Part shown: one piece after another, positions 54,243-63,370 of the stretch
Position numbering within the stretch: the first letter of the stretch is position 1
How the letters are laid out: every line of letters begins with the position of its first letter
Source: Alphaproteobacteria bacterium
Lineage (GTDB): Bacteria; Pseudomonadota; Alphaproteobacteria; Rhodobacterales; Rhodobacteraceae
Assembly (NCBI GenBank): GCA_030425145.1
Contig: JAUHVK010000004.1
Coordinates: 124,001 to 188,000, forward strand
Direction of reading: 5' to 3'
Length of the DNA stretch: 64,000 nucleotides
Notes under the pieces: model-generated
Told to the model about the DNA's origin: nothing
Database searches by the model: none
What the model saw: the letters and a program-made list of their open reading frames with translations, nothing else
Program-made: the position numbers and the translations under genes

Positions 54243-55544
54243 TCAGCGTTTGATATTCGTCGCTTCCTGCAGCATCTCATCCACGGTCTGGATCACCTTG
54301 GCATTCGACGAATATGCGCGTTGGGTTCGGATCAACTCGGTCAGTTCATTGGCGATATCGGTGGCCGATTCCTCGAGCGCGAAAGACAGGATGTCCCCGG
54401 TAGACCCATTGCCAGCATCCCAGAGAAAGAAGCTCCCGCTTTCTGGGGTCGGCATGTAGAGTTGGCTGCCGGCTGCAGCCATCCCGTTCGGGTTGGGGAT
54501 ATCGACCAAGGGCACCTGGTACAGCGTACGTGTGGTGCCTGTGTCGTAGAATGCGTTGACAAGTCCGGTCTCATCCACTTCGACCGAGGTCACCTTGCCC
54601 ACTGGCGCGCCATCACGGCTGACATTGAACGGTGCAAAAATGTCCGACAGTTGCGATAGACCTTCGTTCAATCCCGGTCGGCCGATATTGATGTCGATCG
54701 GTCCGCTGGGCGCTGTCACGGTTAAAACGCCCGTGACCGGATCATACGGGTCGCCGGTTACATCCGTCACGTTCAGCAATGTGCCACCAAGCGTGCGGGC
54801 GTCGTCGAATTCAAGATCGTATTCGCCAATCACCGTTGCCGGATCGGCGCTGTCAACGACCTGGAGGTTCCATTGGTTCGATGTACCGGTCGCGGGAACA
54901 ACAGGCGTAAACGTGAATTCCAATGTCTCGGCACGGCCAAGGTTGTCGTAGTATTCGATCGACTGCGTCAGCGGCGTCCCCAATGCCCCTTCTTCTGTTT
55001 CGGTAGCAGGCAGGTTGATGCCCAATTCGATACGGGTCGTTGGTTCGCCGCTGAACTGGTTGACGCTCACCCGCACCGGTTCCAGCGCTTCGCTCGTGGC
55101 ACGGGGATAATTGGGAATGCTGCCATCTAGATTTGCCGGCCATCCCAAGAGAATCTGGCCGGATGCCGTACGAAGATACCCGTTGGCATCAGTGCGAAAC
55201 GAACCCGTCGTGGTGAGGAACATCTGTGGCGACTCGGACCCGGCAAGAACCTCGGTCGCTTGTGCGACAGGCAGGAATCCCCGACCACTGACCGCAAGAT
55301 CGGTCGAATTCGACGTGGTCGTGATTGCGCTGTCCTGATCAATATAGCGCTGCGTCGTCGTTCGGACGCCACCGGCGGTATAGGTGCCGCCACCAGAAGT
55401 CACGACCATCGAATGAAAATTGGCCTCGACCCGTTTGTATCCGGGTGTCTGCGAATTGGCGATGTTGTCGGAGATCGTCGCCAGACGGGTTGCGTGTGAC
55501 GCAAGCCCAACCACGCCTGCACTGAGAGAGGAAGAAATCGACAT
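54243..55544 (-). CDS. flgE: Flagellar hook protein FlgE
   Basis: 433 residues from the ATG at 55544 (AAAGG upstream); a longer reading from 55580 is not supported. The N-terminus SISSSLSAGVVGLASHATRLATISDNIANSQTPGYKRVEANFHSMV is the flagellar rod/hook motif, ANSxTxGYKR included. The C-terminus ITELIRTQRAYSSNAKVIQTVDEMLQEATNIKR-like helix matches FlgE. The middle contains the hook beta domains. It is preceded by a CtrA-like half-matched site at 55599-55613, so it may have its own promoter within the motB-to-motA run. Confidence 0.93.
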   Translation of the reverse strand: MSISSSLSAGVVGLASHATRLATISDNIANSQTPGYKRVEANFHSMVVTSGGGTYTAGGVRTTTQRYIDQDSAITTTSNSTDLAVSGRGFLPVAQATEVLAGSESPQMFLTTTGSFRTDANGYLRTASGQILLGWPANLDGSIPNYPRATSEALEPVRVSVNQFSGEPTTRIELGINLPATETEEGALGTPLTQSIEYYDNLGRAETLEFTFTPVVPATGTSNQWNLQVVDSADPATVIGEYDLEFDDARTLGGTLLNVTDVTGDPYDPVTGVLTVTAPSGPIDINIGRPGLNEGLSQLSDIFAPFNVSRDGAPVGKVTSVEVDETGLVNAFYDTGTTRTLYQVPLVDIPNPNGMAAAGSQLYMPTPESGSFFLWDAGNGSTGDILSFALEESATDIANELTELIRTQRAYSSNAKVIQTVDEMLQEATNIKR

Positions 55545-55598
55545 AAGACGCCTTTCTGGTGTGATGCTTGTCTTGATCACATCAGTAAGGCCTGTGCT

Positions 55599-55613
55599 TT
55601 AACGTCGGCCTAA
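55599..55613 (-). promoter_or_regulatory. CtrA-like binding site upstream of flgE
   Basis: On the minus strand it reads TTAG-N7-TTAA, one mismatch from TTAA-N7-TTAA with the correct spacing, 55-69 bp before the flgE ATG. CtrA control of motility genes is established in Rhodobacterales. Confidence 0.5.
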
Positions 55614-55647
55614 CGGCTAAAAATTGATCTACTTTGCCAGCCTCGCG

Positions 55648-56457
55648 TCAAAACCGCAGGAAAACCAACTCGAGCCGATTGTTGCGTGCGCCCATTGGGT
55701 TCTCGACGACGGGTTCTCGGTCACCATAGGCCGTCAATCTGCGTAACCGATCACGCGCGAACCCGTAACCGACCAGCAAGTCCGAGAAGGCGAACGCGCG
55801 TTCGGCTGACCAATCCCATGCAGGGTCTTCCAGACGCACCAAAGGGACTTTTGCGGTGTGGCATTCAATCGCGACATCGTTTTCGAGGAGCTTGCTGGCT
55901 TCTCGGACCGAATACGCAATGTCACGCATCAATTGCGTCGGCTCGGCTCCATTTGTGAACAGGGGATCATCTTCAGCATCGAAGAATTCAAGAACCAGAC
56001 CTTCGTCAGTGACACGGGTGACGACGTGGCGAAGCCATTTGTCCTCAAGCATGCTTTCTCCGCTCAACCCGAGCAAAACATCCTGCACTTCTTTGAAGGT
56101 GAAATCCTGCGCTTCGACTTCGTCGGAAGTTGTCTCTTCCGGGATCTCTTGCAAAGCGCTGGCACCAACCCCCATGCGCGGCAAGACGTCGGCTGCAAAG
56201 ACGCTGTCCCCCATGAACATGCCGTCAGAGCCACTTGACAACCGACTGATCGGGGCCGTCGGACTGAAGTAATCCGCAATACCCTTGCGTTGCTTTTCCG
56301 TGGTTGCGTTCAACAGCCACATCAACATGAAGAACGCCATCATAGCGGTAACGAAGTCGGCATAAGCGACTTTCCAGGCACCCCCATGGTGCCCGCCAGC
56401 AACGATCACTTTCTTACGTTTGACAATGACTGGCGCGACATTTCTGTCGGTCGCCAT
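55648..56457 (-). CDS. motB: Flagellar motor stator protein MotB
   Basis: 269 residues. One N-terminal transmembrane helix holds the proton-binding Asp in VAYADFVTAMMAFFMLMWLLNAT (about Asp34), preceded by the basic cytoplasmic segment VIVKRKKVIVAGG. The C-terminal OmpA-like peptidoglycan-binding domain (~150-269) ends with the SAERAFAFSDLLVGYGFARDRLRRLTAYGDREPV block and NNRLELVFLRF. It anchors MotA to the cell wall. It is the first gene of the flagellar run, with GGAGAG before the ATG and a CtrA-like site about 50 bp upstream. Confidence 0.94.
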   Translation of the reverse strand: MATDRNVAPVIVKRKKVIVAGGHHGGAWKVAYADFVTAMMAFFMLMWLLNATTEKQRKGIADYFSPTAPISRLSSGSDGMFMGDSVFAADVLPRMGVGASALQEIPEETTSDEVEAQDFTFKEVQDVLLGLSGESMLEDKWLRHVVTRVTDEGLVLEFFDAEDDPLFTNGAEPTQLMRDIAYSVREASKLLENDVAIECHTAKVPLVRLEDPAWDWSAERAFAFSDLLVGYGFARDRLRRLTAYGDREPVVENPMGARNNRLELVFLRF

Positions 56458-56500
56458 ACCCTACTCTCCTTACACCCCGCATCTGAGATAGCAGGAGTAC

Positions 56501-56516
56501 GTAAACCCATCGTTAA
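56501..56516 (-). promoter_or_regulatory. CtrA-like binding site upstream of motB
   Basis: The minus strand reads TTAAC-GATGGG-TTTAC, nine of ten bases of the full CtrA site TTAAC-N6-TTAAC, 44-59 bp before the motB ATG. Position and match suggest direct CtrA activation of the flagellar operon. Confidence 0.6.
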
Positions 56517-56548
56517 CACCTAAAAATAGAGGCGTTTGATGCCAGCCA

Positions 56549-57790
56549 TCACCCACCAAACCGGTGCGGCGAAAAGGGCATCAGGTTTTGGTTACTGGGT
56601 TGATCCGCAATAAGACCTGCTACAAGGCGACCGGTCTTGGGACCGGCCGTCAAGCCGACATGCTGATGGCCAAAAGCGGTGTATACACCTGTCTGGCGCA
56701 CTTGCCCAATCAACGGCAGACTGTCCGTCGTCGCTGGGCGATGACCCATCCAGGTCTCTTCCCGGTCGAAAGCGAGATTTGGAAACGCGTCGGCAATCTT
56801 GCGACGCAGCATTGCAAATGGCGCCTCGGACGGCCCGGCAACGAGCCCACCCAATTCGACGATTCCGGCACAGCGCAGTCCCATCTGCATCGGCGTGGCG
56901 ACGAATTTTCCAGATGAAATCATTGACGGTGCTTTGGGACCTCCAGCGGCGTTGCGCATGACGATATGATACCCACGCTCGGTCTCAAGCGGGATATTCA
57001 AGCCGAGCCGTTTCATCAGTGACTTCGACCAAGCGCCGGAGGCCAGAACGACGCTGTCTGCCTCGAGCACTCCATTCGATGTAACGACGCGAGGCGCTTG
57101 CTGGACCTGAGTGTCGATATCCTCGACACTGGCTTGCAGAATCCGGCCGCCCATCGCCTCGAAATCACGGGCAAGAGCCGCGACATAGCTTCCCGGATCG
57201 GTGACAAATCCATGATCCTTGACCACGGCTAGGCATTTGATCTTGGGCCCGAAACACGGATCGAATTCTTGCACTTCCGGGCCTTCGATCAGAGTCGGCA
57301 CAAACCCGTGTTCGCGGCGGAGTTCCCAAGAATATCGGTCCTTTTCGAACTCCGCACGGGCTTCGTATGCGAACACGTAGTCGCTTTTTCGAAGGTACTG
57401 GCGGGCCTCCAAGCCTTCGGTCAGCGTGTAATGCTGGTCAACCGTATCTACGGTGATGTCCGTCAGATCGGCGGCAATCCGGCGCGTATCGCGGTCATTT
57501 GCATGCTTAAGGTAACGGAAAAGCCATGGCGCAAGTTTCGGCAGGTAAGACCAACGCAGGAACAGGGGCGAGTCCGGATCAAGCAGCATCTTCGGAGCTT
57601 TGGTGATCAATCCCGGCGTTGTGACCGGCACCATCGCGCAGGCGGCCAACAGCCCGGCATTGCCAAAAGACGCCGCCTGACCGGGACCGTCGCGGTCAAT
57701 CAACGTGACATCCAGGCCAAACCGGCGCAGCCAGATCGCGCTGGACACGCCGACAATTCCGGCTCCGATGACAATGGCGTGCTTGGTCAT
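56549..57790 (-). CDS. FAD-dependent oxidoreductase, D-amino-acid dehydrogenase-like
   Basis: 413 residues from the ATG at 57790. The dinucleotide-binding motif VIGAGIVGVSSAIWLRRFGLDVTLIDRD and the FGNAGLLAACAMVPVTTPG block match DadA-type DAO-family dehydrogenases. The C-terminal FAD contact WMGHRPATTDSLPLIG and FGHQHVGLTAGPKTGRLVAGLI is intact. It probably oxidatively deaminates D-amino acids and passes electrons to quinones. The open frame extends 63 bp upstream of the chosen start but without a better ribosome site. It is divergent from the beta-propeller gene. Confidence 0.9.
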   Translation of the reverse strand: MTKHAIVIGAGIVGVSSAIWLRRFGLDVTLIDRDGPGQAASFGNAGLLAACAMVPVTTPGLITKAPKMLLDPDSPLFLRWSYLPKLAPWLFRYLKHANDRDTRRIAADLTDITVDTVDQHYTLTEGLEARQYLRKSDYVFAYEARAEFEKDRYSWELRREHGFVPTLIEGPEVQEFDPCFGPKIKCLAVVKDHGFVTDPGSYVAALARDFEAMGGRILQASVEDIDTQVQQAPRVVTSNGVLEADSVVLASGAWSKSLMKRLGLNIPLETERGYHIVMRNAAGGPKAPSMISSGKFVATPMQMGLRCAGIVELGGLVAGPSEAPFAMLRRKIADAFPNLAFDREETWMGHRPATTDSLPLIGQVRQTGVYTAFGHQHVGLTAGPKTGRLVAGLIADQPSNQNLMPFSPHRFGG

Positions 57791-57951
57791 GTCGCGTATC
57801 CTGTGCGTAGCGTTGGCGTAAATTCGGCAGATCGCACGATGGCACGGCGACATGCTATATTCCAGATCACTTGCGTTGCATTCTCATCGTAGCTGGCCGA
57901 CTTGAAATCACATCTACTCATAACAGCATTAAGGAAACGGAGGGCATCGTA

Positions 57952-58725
57952 ATGCGTGAAGTTCTGACAAGTGTTGCGCTCGCACTGGCGTCGGTCAGCG
58001 CCAGCGATGCGAATGCCGAGATCTTTCACCGTGAGACAATTCAAAACTTTCGCGCAGTGAGCATCGCCTACGATGCACTTGTCTGCGGCATTTGGGTTGC
58101 CAACGAACGCAACGAGATCGTCCTGCTTTCGACCTTCGGCAAGGAACTGCGGCGCTTCGATACCGGGATGCGGTCGGTTAGAAGCCTTACGGTCGATGGC
58201 GACACCATCCTGATTGCCAGCGGCTGGGGCGAGTTTCGGCGGCTGGATCGCAATGGGCGCGCTGTGGAGGCACCGTTTCGACTGAGCCAGACTCTCTACG
58301 ATACCGAAGGTTTGCACCGGGATGCCGATGGCAGCTTTCTCGTTGTGGAAGACGACCCTTCTCGCCTGTTGCGGATTGCACCCGACGGTACGGTGCTGAT
58401 GGAACTCTTCGGTGACAGTTTCGATCCGCCGATGACGGAACCTCAGGGCGTTACCCGCGATCCTTATTCCGGGAACATGCTTGTGGTGGACGACAACGAG
58501 GGTCTGAACAGCCTTTTTGAATTGGCCCCCGACGGGCGCGTCCTGTCTGTTTCACCGCTGTCACAATACGGGTTCGATGCGGAAGGCGTGGCGCTTCAAC
58601 CCGAGACCGGGACACTCTATGTCGGGTTCGACGGCGGGCAGGCGCTGGCGATCTTCGACTGGATTCCGTCAGAGATCACCATCGACACGCCGCTCGACCG
58701 CGGGCCGGATTGCGCCTTCTCCTAG
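57952..58725 (+). CDS. Secreted beta-propeller protein, SdiA-regulated-like
   Basis: 257 residues from the ATG at 57952, after a clear GGAGG; the longer reading from 57871 lacks a signal peptide, whereas this one starts with a plausible one (MREVLTSVALALASVSASDANA). Repeated blades of about 45 residues with a D-x-D/G pattern (ILIASGWGEFRRLDRNG; SFLVVEDDPSRLLRIAPDG; NMLVVDDNEGLNSLFELAPDG) resemble SdiA-regulated or NHL-type beta-propellers. The ligand or enzymatic role is unknown. The end overlaps the convergent TRAP permease stop by 4 bp. Confidence 0.75.
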   Translation: MREVLTSVALALASVSASDANAEIFHRETIQNFRAVSIAYDALVCGIWVANERNEIVLLSTFGKELRRFDTGMRSVRSLTVDGDTILIASGWGEFRRLDRNGRAVEAPFRLSQTLYDTEGLHRDADGSFLVVEDDPSRLLRIAPDGTVLMELFGDSFDPPMTEPQGVTRDPYSGNMLVVDDNEGLNSLFELAPDGRVLSVSPLSQYGFDAEGVALQPETGTLYVGFDGGQALAIFDWIPSEITIDTPLDRGPDCAFS

Positions 58726-60836
58726 CGTTGTGACTCTGCCGGCCCCGTGGCGGGAGTCCCGAAACGGATGTTGAACACCAAGAGTCCGATCACAGCGACA
58801 ATGCCTGCGATATTCAGCATCAGCATTCCGGGCCAGAGACAGGCCAATCCTGCGCCTACGCAAAGCGCGCGCATGACGATCCCGAAGGGCCGTTCCATGC
58901 AGCCTTGTAGCCCAGCCGACAGGGAATATACCCCGAACACACCAAAGCAGAACACCTGGATCATGAGCGGCCATTCACCGGACAGGAACGGGGTATACGC
59001 AAAGAGAACTGGAACGATGTAGAGGCCCTTGGCCAGCTTCCAACTTGCGACACCGGTTGCCATCGCCGGTGCCTTGGCAATGGCGGCGGCCGTGAATGCC
59101 GCCAAAGCGACTGGTGGCGTCACGTTACTGTCCTGCGACAGCCAGAAGATGATCATATGCGCTGACAGCAATGCGCTTGTCGCGACGGCAGGCGGCACAA
59201 CCAGATCACGCAGCGGGGCCGCGATCTCAAGTGGAAGCGATTGGATCAACCCTGCCGCTTCGGCGTAGGTCACGTCTCGGCTCAGCAATTCGATCTGCTC
59301 CGGAACTCCGAACATGAGGACGGCCTTGGCCGCATCTGGCAATGCACCCGCTGCAAATTGGGCGATCACGAATTGGTCGCTGATCATGCCAGACAGGGCA
59401 GGCGCAGACAGAGTTGCCAAAACGATATAAGCGGCCGTCACGGGCAGACCCATCCCGAGGATCAGGCTGGCCAACGCGATCAGGATCAAGGCGACCATAA
59501 TGCTGCCACCGGCCCAGCTTGTGATCATCAGGCTGAAGGTGTTCCCGATCCCCGCCGTGGCGATGACGTTCACGACCAAACCGACCGAACACAGAAGAAC
59601 TGCCGTCAGGACCATGCCTTTCGAACCCATGACAAAGGCTTCGAATACGGCTTTCGGGCCCATTCGGTTCTTGGTCAGCCAGCTTGAAGCAATGACCGCT
59701 AGAATACCAAACACCGCTGCATAGGTCGGCGTAAAGCCGGCGACCAGTAGTCCGATGAGTGTGCAAATCGGAATGATGAAGCTGGCGCCACCTTCCCTGA
59801 ACGCAGAGCCAAGCGTCTGGCCTTCATCCGGTATCGGCTGAAGGTTGTTCCGGCGCGCTTCGATCCGGACAAAGAAGGCGACCGACAAGAAGTAAAGCAG
59901 TGCAGGCAAAGCCGCGACAGCGACAATCGTTTCGTAGGGAATCTGCGTGAAACTCGCCATCACAAAGGCGCCCGCGCCCATGATCGGTGGCATCAGCTGC
60001 CCCCCGGTTGAAGCTGCGGCTTCAACTCCGCCCGCGAACTTGGGGGCAAAGCCGGCGCGCTTCATCAGCGGGATAGTAATCACACCGGTGGATGCGGTGT
60101 TGGCAACCGCAGATCCCGAGATCGTGCCCGTCAGGCCAGAAGCGATCACCGCCACGATACCGGGGCCGCCCACCAGCTTTCCAGCAACGGCACGAGCCAT
60201 GTTGATTACGAATTCACCGGCTCCCGAGCGCAGCAGGAAAGCGCCGAAGATGATGAACAAAAACACGTATGTCGACGAGATTCGCGCGATCGTCCCGAAC
60301 ATCGCATCATCGCCATAGATTGACCGGAAGGCGACGGTTTCCGCGCTTAAACCGGGGAAAGAAAAGACGCCGCTAACGAACTGGCCCCAATAGGCCACGT
60401 AGCTTAACGCGAAAATGATAAGGATGGGGATGATGATACCGGCAACACGGCGCGTCAGCTCGATTGCGCCGACAATGGCGACCGTTGCGGCAATCCAATC
60501 CGCGGTTGAGAATTTTACACCCCGATCATAAATCGCGTTTTCAGCCTGAGCGAGCCAAACGGCAGACGCGGCAACCGAAATACCTAGGGCAAAATCCAGG
60601 GCGAGCGGAGCAGTTCTGCCAGAGGACCCGCGCCACATTGGATAGAGCAGAGCCGCCAACATGGCGAAGCCAGCAAAGTGAAACGCGTTGCGTTGGAGTT
60701 CGGAAAGAACCGGGTCAAAGGCCACATAGATGTGACCCACCGCAATCACGAAACAGATGACCGACAGCGCCTTGTCCGCAAGCCCATCGAATGAACGGAG
60801 TCGTCCTCCGTCCTCGTCTTCCTCAGTCTTTGACAT
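58722..60836 (-). CDS. TRAP transporter fused permease (TAXI type)
   Basis: 704 residues from the ATG at 60836; an in-frame TTG 12 bp upstream is also possible. The small (DctQ-like) and large (DctM-like) membrane subunits are fused, with roughly 16-18 hydrophobic helices; DctM-type blocks include AEFVINMARAVAGKLVGGPGIVAVIASGLTGTISGSAVANTASTGVITIP and VTAAYIVLATLSAPAL. Such fused permeases pair with TAXI binding proteins and import organic acids using Na+ or H+. It lies 65 bp after the TAXI binding-protein gene. Confidence 0.94.
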   Translation of the reverse strand: MSKTEEDEDGGRLRSFDGLADKALSVICFVIAVGHIYVAFDPVLSELQRNAFHFAGFAMLAALLYPMWRGSSGRTAPLALDFALGISVAASAVWLAQAENAIYDRGVKFSTADWIAATVAIVGAIELTRRVAGIIIPILIIFALSYVAYWGQFVSGVFSFPGLSAETVAFRSIYGDDAMFGTIARISSTYVFLFIIFGAFLLRSGAGEFVINMARAVAGKLVGGPGIVAVIASGLTGTISGSAVANTASTGVITIPLMKRAGFAPKFAGGVEAAASTGGQLMPPIMGAGAFVMASFTQIPYETIVAVAALPALLYFLSVAFFVRIEARRNNLQPIPDEGQTLGSAFREGGASFIIPICTLIGLLVAGFTPTYAAVFGILAVIASSWLTKNRMGPKAVFEAFVMGSKGMVLTAVLLCSVGLVVNVIATAGIGNTFSLMITSWAGGSIMVALILIALASLILGMGLPVTAAYIVLATLSAPALSGMISDQFVIAQFAAGALPDAAKAVLMFGVPEQIELLSRDVTYAEAAGLIQSLPLEIAAPLRDLVVPPAVATSALLSAHMIIFWLSQDSNVTPPVALAAFTAAAIAKAPAMATGVASWKLAKGLYIVPVLFAYTPFLSGEWPLMIQVFCFGVFGVYSLSAGLQGCMERPFGIVMRALCVGAGLACLWPGMLMLNIAGIVAVIGLLVFNIRFGTPATGPAESQR

Positions 60837-60901
60837 GGCCCCACCCAAACGTCAGTGAACCAGCCCACGTCACAGACGCGAGCTGGCTGAATTCGTGTGG
60901 A

Positions 60902-61912
60902 TTATTTTGCGATCAGACGATCAGGAATGTCCAAGCCGACTTCCTGATAGTAGCGCAGCGCACCGGGGTGCAGCGGCAGCGGCAGGCCGGCAATGGCACT
61001 CTCGATGCTCATTACCTTGGTTGCCGGGTGAATCGCCTGCAGGAACGGCAGGTTCTCGTAGATCGCCTTGGTCAGCTGGTAGACATGCTCTTCCGGGATG
61101 TCTGCATTGGTGGCAAGGAAGTTCGGCTGTGCAACGGTCTGCACATCCGCGTCCTGACCCGGATAGGCACCTGCCGGAATGGTGTACGGCGTCCAGAGAC
61201 CGCGGCCAGAGTCTGCCGTGGCCATTTCTTCCTCGGTCAGGCTCAGCAGGGTTACGCTATCACCCGCCGACGCCATCAGCTGGCTGATCGCGCCAACCGG
61301 AACGCCGCCCGGTGCACCGATACCTTTGACCTGACCGTTCTGCAGCGCTTCGGCCGAGGGGCCATAGCCGCCGTAAACCAGTTCGTAATCGGTGTCGATG
61401 TCGACGCCGAAGCCGGACAGGATAGTGCGGTTCGAGCCAATGGTACCCGAGTTCTGCGCACCCATGGCCATCGCCTCGCCCTTGAGGGCGACCATGTCCG
61501 CCAGCGTGCCTGTTGTTGCCACGTCAGACGACACCACGAAATGCTCCACGTTCTGCCAGAGCATCGAAACGGAGCGCAGGTTTTCCTGCGGGCCAACTTC
61601 TGCGATTGGGCCTGTGCCTGTCGCAGCATAATAGCCGAAAAGACCCTGAAGAATGCCGAACTGCGCTTCGTTTTCACGGAGCAGGCGGACGTTTTCGCCC
61701 GACCCGGCCGAGCTGATGGCCGACATGCCGATTTTGTGCTTCGGCTCAAGCTTGACCTTCACCAGTGTCGAAAGCGCAACGCCCACCGGATAGTAGGTGC
61801 CGCCTGTCGACGCGGTTGTCAGAACATAATTTCCGCCTTCGTCCTGCGCATGCGCAGCGATGCCGGAAAGAGCAATGGTCGCCGCAAGAGCGGCGGTCTT
61901 GAAGTGTTTCAT
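60902..61912 (-). CDS. TAXI-family TRAP transporter substrate-binding protein
   Basis: 336 residues from the ATG at 61912, after GGGGAGGATT; the longer reading adds residues before the signal peptide MKHFKTAALAATIALSGIAAHAQ. The TAXI opening YVLTTASTGGTYYPVGVALSTLVKVKLEPKH and the SSAGSGENVRLLRENEAQFGILQG block are present. It is periplasmic and delivers its ligand to the fused permease. The ligand cannot be read from sequence; glutamate or other organic acids are common in the family. Two palindromes lie upstream, and a DctD-like regulator gene precedes it. Confidence 0.94.
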   Translation of the reverse strand: MKHFKTAALAATIALSGIAAHAQDEGGNYVLTTASTGGTYYPVGVALSTLVKVKLEPKHKIGMSAISSAGSGENVRLLRENEAQFGILQGLFGYYAATGTGPIAEVGPQENLRSVSMLWQNVEHFVVSSDVATTGTLADMVALKGEAMAMGAQNSGTIGSNRTILSGFGVDIDTDYELVYGGYGPSAEALQNGQVKGIGAPGGVPVGAISQLMASAGDSVTLLSLTEEEMATADSGRGLWTPYTIPAGAYPGQDADVQTVAQPNFLATNADIPEEHVYQLTKAIYENLPFLQAIHPATKVMSIESAIAGLPLPLHPGALRYYQEVGLDIPDRLIAK

Positions 61913-61981
61913 ATAATCCTCCCCATGTGCGCACTTGAACTGCGCTGAACGGGAGCATAGCGCGAAATTCACATTTCGGTA

Positions 61982-62028
61982 GGAATCATTCCGCAGGCTG
62001 GCAACACCACGCCTTGCGGAAATCCGCA
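61982..62028 (-). promoter_or_regulatory. Two palindromes upstream of the TAXI TRAP operon
   Basis: GGAATCATTCC (61982-61992) and TGCGGAAATCCGCA (62015-62028; arms TGCGGA/TCCGCA) have centres about 34 bp, or three helix turns, apart, and lie 70-116 bp before the TAXI gene start. They are good candidates for binding sites of the DctD-like regulator encoded just upstream. No GG-N10-GC sigma-54 promoter is visible between them and the gene. Confidence 0.5.
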
Positions 62029-62032
62029 GAGA

Positions 62033-63370
62033 TCAATCGAGCAGCTTGGACTTCTCCAATCCAAGCTTGACGATTTTCTCATTCAGCGTCCGCCGACCAA
62101 TGCCCAGCGCCTCGGCAACCGCATCCATTCGTCCACCGTGGTTCGAGATCGCCTGCGAGATTAGAGTTCTCTCGAACCGAGCGACGGCTTCACGCAACGT
62201 CGCTGGGACATCGTCGATCAGATCATCCGTCCTCAGCGCTTCGGCCACAGACCCGCCACCACGACGCGCCGCAAGTACCCGGCGCTCGGCCACATGCCTC
62301 AACTCGCGAACATTGCCCGGCCAGGAATGGGCCAGCAGCGCCGCCGCATCTTCGGCGGTTATCTCGATCGGGCTGATTTCATAGGTCTCACAAAACTGGC
62401 CCACGAAATGTTCGTAGAGCATAACGATGTCCTCTCCCCGGTCGATCAACCGGGGAAGCCTCAGCTCGAACGTGTTGAGGCGGTACAGGAAGTCTGCCCG
62501 AAATTTTCCCGCCTCTACCAACGGCGTCAGGTCTTCATTGGTCGCAGCAACGATACGGACATTCGTTTGAATCTCCTGATCGGCTCCAACTGGCTGGATG
62601 ACACCAGTCTCCAAGGCCCGGAGCAACTTGACCTGAACCTCGTTGGGGCAAGCCGCTACTTCATCAAGAAACAGCGTCCCGCCATCTGCCTTTCGGAAAC
62701 TGCCCAATAGTGTATCGGCGGTTCCGAACATCTGCTCTTCGACACGGTCCGGGGCCAGTGAAGCGCAGTTCAGTGCAACAAACTCCTTGTCCCGGCGCGG
62801 CCCCAACCGATGCAACGCGCGGGCGACCAGTTCCTTTCCCGTTCCTGTCTCGCCAGTGATCAGCACAGGCGCATCAGACAGCGCGAGATCAACAGCCTCG
62901 GCCTTGAGCTCGGCCACCCGCAAATCGCTGCCCAGAAGCACGCGGTCCAACCCGGAAAGGGAAACAAGCTGTTCCCGCATCCGTTTGGTCATGTCCGAGA
63001 GGCGATGCTGTTCGGCTGCATGTTTGAGGACCGTCAAAAGGCGGCGCGGCTCAAAAGGTTTTTCAAGAAAGGAATAAGCGCCTGTTTGAATCGCATCCAC
63101 GGCCATTGGGATATCGCCATGCGCCGAGATGAGGACCAACGGTGGTGACGGTCGATTGGCCATCTCATTCAGCAATTCAAGCCCGGACATGCCCGGCATT
63201 CGGACATCCGACAAAACCACATCGGGCGCTGTTGCATTAAGGCGGGTCAGCGCAAGCTGAGCATTCCCGACGGCATCCACCTCCCAACCCGACCGTTCAA
63301 GCAGTACCGCAAGGGACTGCCGCATTTCGGCGTCATCGTCAGCGATCAGGACACGGAATTGCTCAGGCAT
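62033..63370 (-). CDS. DctD/NtrC-type response regulator lacking the GAFTGA loop
   Basis: 445 residues from the ATG at 63370. Receiver domain 1-~120 with phospho-acceptor Asp55 (VVLSDVRMPG) and Lys in FLEKPFEPRR. AAA+ domain ~140-375: Walker A GETGTGKE (173-180), Walker B GGTLFLDE (230-237) and the Arg-finger region FRADFLYRLN. The L1 loop that contacts sigma-54 is shortened: between MFG and ADGGT only TADTLLGSFRK is present instead of a ~20-residue segment with GAFTGA. C-terminal Fis-type HTH ~405-445 (GRMDAVAEALGIGRRTLNEKI). It overlaps the sensor kinase stop by 8 bp and precedes the TAXI genes. Confidence 0.92.
   Translation of the reverse strand: MPEQFRVLIADDDAEMRQSLAVLLERSGWEVDAVGNAQLALTRLNATAPDVVLSDVRMPGMSGLELLNEMANRPSPPLVLISAHGDIPMAVDAIQTGAYSFLEKPFEPRRLLTVLKHAAEQHRLSDMTKRMREQLVSLSGLDRVLLGSDLRVAELKAEAVDLALSDAPVLITGETGTGKELVARALHRLGPRRDKEFVALNCASLAPDRVEEQMFGTADTLLGSFRKADGGTLFLDEVAACPNEVQVKLLRALETGVIQPVGADQEIQTNVRIVAATNEDLTPLVEAGKFRADFLYRLNTFELRLPRLIDRGEDIVMLYEHFVGQFCETYEISPIEITAEDAAALLAHSWPGNVRELRHVAERRVLAARRGGGSVAEALRTDDLIDDVPATLREAVARFERTLISQAISNHGGRMDAVAEALGIGRRTLNEKIVKLGLEKSKLLD

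Noticed and set aside
57830-57870. Sigma-54-like TGGCACG upstream of the beta-propeller gene
   Set aside because: The GG to GC spacing is 11 rather than 10, and no activator gene is nearby.
61913-62010. Sigma-54 promoter before the TAXI transporter
   Set aside because: The nearest GG...GC pairs have spacing of 8 or 9 rather than 10 bases, and the adjacent regulator lacks GAFTGA.
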